Origin: Microdochium bolleyi
Taxonomy: Eukaryota; Ascomycota; Sordariomycetes; Xylariales; Microdochiaceae
Assembly (NCBI GenBank): GCA_001566295.1
Contig: KQ964262.1
Coordinates: forward strand, 248,001 to 312,000
DNA length: 64,000 nt
Direction: 5' to 3'
This document shows, one piece after another, positions 58,787-64,000 of this stretch; the stretch's first letter is position 1; the number at the start of each line of letters is the position of its first letter. The translations under genes were made by a program, and so were the position numbers. A model generated the notes under the pieces. The model made no database searches, had not been told where the DNA came from, and worked only from the letters and a program-made list of their open reading frames with translations.

Positions 58787-59998
58787 TCATGTGTAGTACA
58801 GCGAGGCAGGCACAAGCTGGACTCGAGCAGCGCCAGAGCGAGTCTCGACAGTCTTGACGCTCCCATTGGGGCTGTCTTGGCGCTCAGTTATCGTCGCAGG
58901 ATTGGCACTGGCTGCGTCTTTTGCCATCTGAAGCGCCAGCACGAGCTGTTCGGAAACTCTCGCCCGCTTCCCGGGTGGAAGCCTCTGGCCGCTGCCCGTG
59001 TCCGTCTCAGGTCTGGGTCGTTTCGTGCCGATAGCAGTCGACGCGGGAGGATGCGGCACGCCACCATCCAACTTGATGCGTGTCAGTTTGACTAGTTTGG
59101 CCTGATTCTTGGTGGCCGGTGGTGGCTGAGATGACGCAGGCTTGGCTTGCGGCTCTACCTTGATGACGGGCCTTGGAGTTGGCTCCCCGGTGGCAGCAGC
59201 TGGAGGTGTTGAGGAAGAAGCATCACCAGGGCTGCCAAGCTGCTCAGGTTGTGGTTCCGTTTGTTCCGTTGCACCCATCCTCATCATCCTCATCTTTTTC
59301 TTCTTCTTTTTCTCCGACTTTGTAGCCCTCTTGAGCTTCTCCTCCGGCATCGCACCGAACCGCAGCGAGATCACACTTCTGAGCTCGACCACCTTTTTCG
59401 ACAATCGTGCCACACGCTGATACTCTCCCCTAGCGACTGCCTTGCTGACGCTGTGGATCTCGGCCATCGCGCTGCCCGTGCGCTTGAGCAGCTTGGCCTC
59501 GAGGACGTGCACCTTGCGTATGGCGGTGATGAGCGGCAGGAGATGTGCGTGGTTCTTAGCCAGCCAAGAAAAGTTCTCCTTGGTGGCGACGGCCGTGCGT
59601 CGGCGCTCTGCGCGGCTGATGGCCGGGTCGTTCCAGATGTCGTCCATCACGGCTGCCCAGAGGGTGTACTGGGTGTCGCCTCCCTTGAACTTCGGCACAG
59701 GAGCCACGTCCGCCTTGGGGTCGAAGTCGGGGACCGGGAGCGTGCCGTCCTGCCACCTGGCAAAGTGGTCGAGCTCGGGCTTCGTCATGACTTCCTTGGC
59801 TTGCGTGATTGCTGTGGCTATGAGCCGGTCGTGATCGCTGGGTGGGACCATGGCTTCCAGCTTGTCGTGGGTCAGCCGAGTGCCGGTGATGGCCACGATG
59901 TTCTCAAGCTTCTGGATGAGCTGCTCGAGCGTATCCTCTTTGGTAGGTAGCGCGCATGCCGCGAGTATGTCTGAGGCGGTGATGTACTGCTCTGCCAT
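58787..59998 (-). CDS. Lys-rich, probably nuclear protein of unknown function
   Basis: A 403-residue single-exon protein; ATG 59998 (MAEQYITASDILAAC) is preferred because the 65 residues upstream in frame are low-quality. The first ~210 residues are helical-looking, with LIQKLENIVAITG, FARWQDGTLPVPDFDP and MDDIWNDPAISRAERRR. A basic block follows (KSEKKKKKKMRMMRM), then a Pro/Ala/Ser-rich region with further nuclear-signal-like clusters (TKRPRPE and PGKRARVSE). No signal peptide, TM helix or known domain is visible. It is possibly a chromatin- or RNA-associated factor, from composition only. Confidence 0.65.
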   Translation of the reverse strand: MAEQYITASDILAACALPTKEDTLEQLIQKLENIVAITGTRLTHDKLEAMVPPSDHDRLIATAITQAKEVMTKPELDHFARWQDGTLPVPDFDPKADVAPVPKFKGGDTQYTLWAAVMDDIWNDPAISRAERRRTAVATKENFSWLAKNHAHLLPLITAIRKVHVLEAKLLKRTGSAMAEIHSVSKAVARGEYQRVARLSKKVVELRSVISLRFGAMPEEKLKRATKSEKKKKKKMRMMRMGATEQTEPQPEQLGSPGDASSSTPPAAATGEPTPRPVIKVEPQAKPASSQPPPATKNQAKLVKLTRIKLDGGVPHPPASTAIGTKRPRPETDTGSGQRLPPGKRARVSEQLVLALQMAKDAASANPATITERQDSPNGSVKTVETRSGAARVQLVPASLYYT

Positions 59999-61325
59999 TC
60001 GGGGCCAGTGTTGATGGTTGCGCCGCGTGCCAGAGGCTGCAACGAGACTGGCGAGGGAGAGATCGGATCGGTTGCGGAAGTGAGCTGGTCGATACAGCGA
60101 CGTGAGATGCCAGGGTGGTCTTGTTGCACGTGGAAAGAATGGCCATCTAGAAGTATGCCGAAAGAATGATGGCGTTTGCTGAGTGTCGCCCACGACGCGT
60201 CGGATGCTCTTTCAACGTGGTGGGGAAAGTTGAACGGCCAGGAGCATTGATTCTCATCCAAAGGCATCATGTAATCCCCAGAGGGAAAGGGCAACGCACG
60301 TCGTTGCCGTGGTGGCAACGGTCCAGTGGACGATGCCTCACAATTGGCAGCCTGTCTGTGCATGCAGCGCACAAGAGCTGGCTGGCAAGGCAAGATCATA
60401 CTGGTGGTTCAGGACTAGTCAACGCAGATGCACTGCATTTGAGCAGATCAAACTGCTTTTGATGGGTCAATTTCTTGATGTACAAGGTATACTAAACGGT
60501 GTCATGGCTGTTCCTCTTCAAGTACCGTCGGCGTGACCGCCTAGGAAAATAGTCTTAGCCATTATGTCTATCATAACACCGACGACTACTCTGATTGTCT
60601 GACTGGACTCCTTTGTCAGTACCGTGGCCGTTCTTATGGCACTTGACAATCAGGATCGGCAGGGATTCCTCCAACAAGGTATATCTGGGTTGATCAGAAG
60701 CCAGGACGAAGGCGACTACTCTCCTTGAAGGGTGGGAGCACAGCTGGTTCCATTGAGGATCCAGATGACAGATTGGGCTAGTCTGGTGGTGGACGAACCG
60801 GGCTGTTGCCTTGAGGCGTCCCTGCATCCAAGCCTGGAATGCGCCATGTCAGGCAGGCCTCAGACATAACCAACAATGTGGCGCAGTGGCCTGCCCCGCC
60901 CAGAACGAGGGGCGCTTGAATGGCAAGGCCCATGACTCTCGATGACGCCACTTGGTTCCCTCGCTTCCGGGCATGGCGATGTCCACGTCCGCTCGGCTGG
61001 TGTCAGGAAGCTGGCCAAACTCGATCCATCCCATCGGCAAAGGCTTGCTGAACACGATGGATCTCGAAGCATGGGTCGCACAGGCTGCCTGATAAGAGCC
61101 CAGGCGCTTGTGGCTTCTTCAGCGGCCGCGGAGAGAGAGTCGGCGCTTAGCTACCCCGCACGCGCTGCTGCGCAAAAAGAAACGGGGCCTTTGTCACCCG
61201 AGAGGCAGGGATGCTGTGCCGTGGTCGACGGGAGACATATAGTCTGGCTTCTGGACCCCTCCTCCCCTCGGGCCCTGGTCTTAGCTGCTTTTGCTGAAGA
61301 GCACAGCATCGGCCACCTCGACGAC
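59999..61325. other. 1.3-kb intergenic
   Basis: Divergent promoter region of the Lys-rich orphan (-) and the HeLo-like gene (+). No gene or clear control site is recognised. Confidence 0.5.
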
Positions 61326-62685
61326 ATGGCAGAAGCCGTGGGGCTCATCTCGGGCGTCCTTACGCTCGCAGTCTACGCCCTCAAGTCCTGTAGACAGCTT
61401 TCCAAAACCATCCAAGAATTCCCAGTTCTCCCCCGCCAAGTCCGCGAACTCCTCGGCGAACTGGCCGCACTCGACGCCGTCCTACGGGACCTCTCCAACA
61501 ATAGCAATATCAACCTCAAAGTGGACCTTACGGCCCTCGAACTCGCGCTCGAGCAATGCAGGCGGTCGTGCGATGACGTCGGGGCTGAGCTTCAGAAATA
61601 CTGCACAAGGTCAACCGAGAGTCGCACCAGCTTCCGCGATTGGGCCAAGCTTAAATGCAGCAGCGGCGATGGCATCGATGGTTTCCGCCAGCAGTTGATT
61701 GGGTACAAGACCACAGTCGCTGTGGCCGTGGCCTTCGCGACGCTGTGAGTAAACCTGTCTCGTTCTTGCTCCCTGTAGTTTTCGCCACTAATTGCTAATC
61801 TGCGAAACCAACAGTCAGACCTCTGTGGCGACCAAAGAGGCTGTTAGCGATTGTCGAGATGCTATCGCAACGGCAACCATCGACCTACAATCCCATCTGC
61901 AAGGAGTGCAGACCAAGCTCGAGATACTGTTACGACGAGCAGAATATGATACCGACGCTGATGAGCCTGTGCGAGCTCGTATGGAGGCCGAGTTGCTGAG
62001 CACGGAAAAAGGCATCCAGTTCTGTGGCGAGCTTTCGGGAGCTATACAGAAGATTCACGACAGCTTCTTCGGCGACGAAGGTGACGGCGGCGCAGTGTCA
62101 GAATCTCGACCATCATCCGAAGCACTATTTGGCGAGGGACTAAGCGGCTGCTTGCATCATATGCGTTTCACGCTGGCACAGCTTGAAAACAACCGGCAGA
62201 GAATCCAGCAGGGTATGGGGGCAAACCCCAAGGCTAAACTGTCCGCGGAAGATGAGGCGGCATCAGAACGACTTCAGACAGAAGCGAGGACCCTCCGTAA
62301 CTGCTTGGACTTCTGCTCCAATGTAGACGAAGTGCTCGAGTCACAGATGAGCAACATCGAGAACTATGCGGACGGGGACGATATCATTCAATACATGGTG
62401 TCAACCGATGGCAAGCCACTCCTCGGCAAGAACAAAGGTTCCGGAAAGAGGCTCAAGCAAGCTGGCGGCCATCTCAGCGACGGGTCTTTCCAGCAGATGT
62501 CTCAAGACTTCAAGGAGATCAGCATTCACGAGAAATTGCGACAAGAGCAATCCCCACCGAGCGCGCCGAGCACACCGAGCACACCGAGCGCTTCACAACC
62601 CACGACGAAAAAGGCAGATGGAGCCCCTGTGCAAGACTCGCCCTTCGGTGCGCGTTACGGTACGGGTCTACCGCTTGGCAACTGA
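61326..62685 (+). CDS. HeLo-like N-terminal domain protein
   Basis: A 429-residue protein from exons 61326-61744 and 61815-62685 (70-nt intron with GTGAGT donor). It starts MAEAVGLISGVLTLAVYALKSC, the typical opening helix of the fungal STAND N-terminal (HeLo-like) domain. A helical bundle follows with a hydrophobic TTVAVAVAFATL helix at the exon junction and LQTEARTLRNCLDFC. After about residue 330 comes a GKRLKQAGGHLSDGSFQQMS segment, then a tail with PST-type repeats. Relatives occur as N-terminal effector modules of NLR-like receptors or alone, and some execute heterokaryon-incompatibility cell death by membrane attack. Here no NACHT/NB-ARC domain follows, so it would act as a stand-alone protein. 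Confidence 0.8.
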
Positions 62686-64000
62686 AGGCCCGGGCCGGTG
62701 GTTGCCACGACAGGTGCTGGCAGAATAGGATATACCCAGATATAAGAACATGGCTTGAAAGTCCAAAACCACTCTGCAGACAGCTTCGCAGGCCGTGCTG
62801 CTGCCCCTGTGAGCTTCATGTCAGTCGCAGATGCAGTCATATTCCAGCCGTCTACCAATTTGACCCAGCATAAGAAACCAGCTTGCTGTGCAGAGTGGAG
62901 CTGGGCTTGTCACAAATGAGAAGGTGACGGTGGGACTCAGGATGTTCCTACTAATAGATTTCAGGATCCATAGTAGATTGGTTATACTCAATTAGATCTA
63001 TCACAACGATTAGCTCATATGGATAGGAAATATATATTCTTTCGGGCCCAACGTTTAGACTTGAATATCGAAGCAGGTTCACGAATCCTTCATCACTACG
63101 TGGGCGAAGTTCAAACACTACCACTATCCTCGGATGTGATTTTCTCTCGAAAGATCTTCATGTCTCCTAGAGGAAATATCCCCGCTGTGTGCTTATCTGG
63201 CAGAATCAATGGTCGTGAATAACATTCAGGTTCATAGTTGAGGTATAGTGACACTAGCTATCTGTTTCATGAACAGCTATCTAGATGGAATTACTCTGAC
63301 GTAAGTAAGCCCGTACTCCGTAGCTTACTGCCAGCTCAACTAAGACTCCCGTGATCCAGGTGGCAAGCTCACTGTGTGACCGCGTAGACCAGTAGTCTGC
63401 ATCATGATCCAAATGTCGGCAAGTGCACCTCGCTTCCACATCGGCTGTCGTGTATATGGAGCCATGATCGACCAAGAGCCTGCGAAACGATCTGCAGCAT
63501 CATTTCAACAGGAGCAAAGTCCCCGCAGGGCAATTCAGCGAACGGCTAGTCCCGCAGGCTTACCAGGCCGGACACTGCCGGGATTACCGCCAGCCTTTCC
63601 TCCCGAGTCGTCATCTGGCAGCACGTTCCGCTCACCGAGCTGCTCACTTTGTCGCACGTTGGAGCCGGGACGATGACCCGGCCGTACGAGCAGGGGTTCC
63701 CACGGCATGTGGGTGACGTTTTGTCCTGCGGAAGAGGCAAGCATGGTGCAAATCCGTGTTCAGCTCATGGAGCCCCCTCGCCTCGTGTTTCTGCAAGACA
63801 ACGTGCCACAGTTGACGTCACCTAACCGGTAGTTCTGAGACCCCTGATATCGAACCCCTTTGCAGCCGGATCCCTGAGGGGGTGACAAAAGCATTGCCAG
63901 CTTGCCATTCGTGCGACTTGGTTGGTACAGCGTGGTCCTTCAGCCATCCAGGAATAGCACTGCGCAGCAATAGTTGTCCCGGTCTTATGCGGAGGAACAG
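62686..64000. other. right-end intergenic
   Basis: AT-richer DNA without a supportable gene. Short frames (for example 63019-63222, +) have no motif. The window ends before the next gene. Confidence 0.5.

Overview
The window looks like nuclear DNA of a filamentous ascomycete (Pezizomycotina, most likely a Sordariomycete-type genome). The evidence is widely spaced genes with short GT-AG introns (about 50-150 nt, CTGAC/CTAAC branch points) and fungus-specific families: two Zn2Cys6 transcription factors, a CFEM receptor of the PTH11 type, a SAT4/rhodopsin-type membrane protein, a HeLo-like domain protein, and GPI-anchored and FAS1 proteins. I see no rRNA, confident tRNA, CRISPR array or intact transposon. 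The exon models are my own reading of splice signals and frame continuity; every multi-exon model given here closes in frame.

Layout. 1-10 kb: four intact small cysteine-rich proteins that start Met-Cys and share a rigid Cys framework, plus one frameshifted copy, all on the + strand. They surround a rhodopsin-like 7-TM gene (2787-4255, -) and a secreted FAD-linked oxidase (5596-7654, +). 10.7-17.7 kb: an ACS-type MFS transporter (-), a 3.5-kb gene-free stretch with an AT-rich island, and a Zn2Cys6 regulator whose zinc cluster has a very long loop (-). 19.9-26.9 kb: a two-FAS1-domain GPI protein (+), a CFEM-GPCR (+), and a secreted trypsin-like serine protease (-) whose reading frame appears to need a one-nucleotide exon. 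29.6-37.7 kb: a single-pass membrane protein (-), a glyoxalase/VOC-like protein (+), a Cys-rich GPI-anchored protein (-) and an orphan secretory or membrane protein (-).

40.2-49.8 kb: an ACS-family transporter (+), a Zn2Cys6 regulator (-) and a full-length ATP-dependent 5-oxoprolinase (+). The last two are divergent and share an 888-bp promoter, which suggests a small uptake-regulation-catabolism cluster for 5-oxoproline or a related organic anion (inference). 50-62.7 kb: a 770-residue protein of unknown function (-), a secreted M14 carboxypeptidase with pro-region (+), an MFS transporter (-), a Lys-rich probably nuclear orphan (-), and a HeLo-like N-terminal-domain protein (+) of the kind linked to fungal programmed cell death. 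The last 1.3 kb has no recognisable gene.

Most noteworthy are the Met-Cys zinc-ribbon-like gene family, the candidate single-nucleotide exon in the protease, the 5-oxoprolinase cluster, and the introns in the CFEM receptor and one MFS gene that are stop-free multiples of three and so could be retained without breaking the frame.
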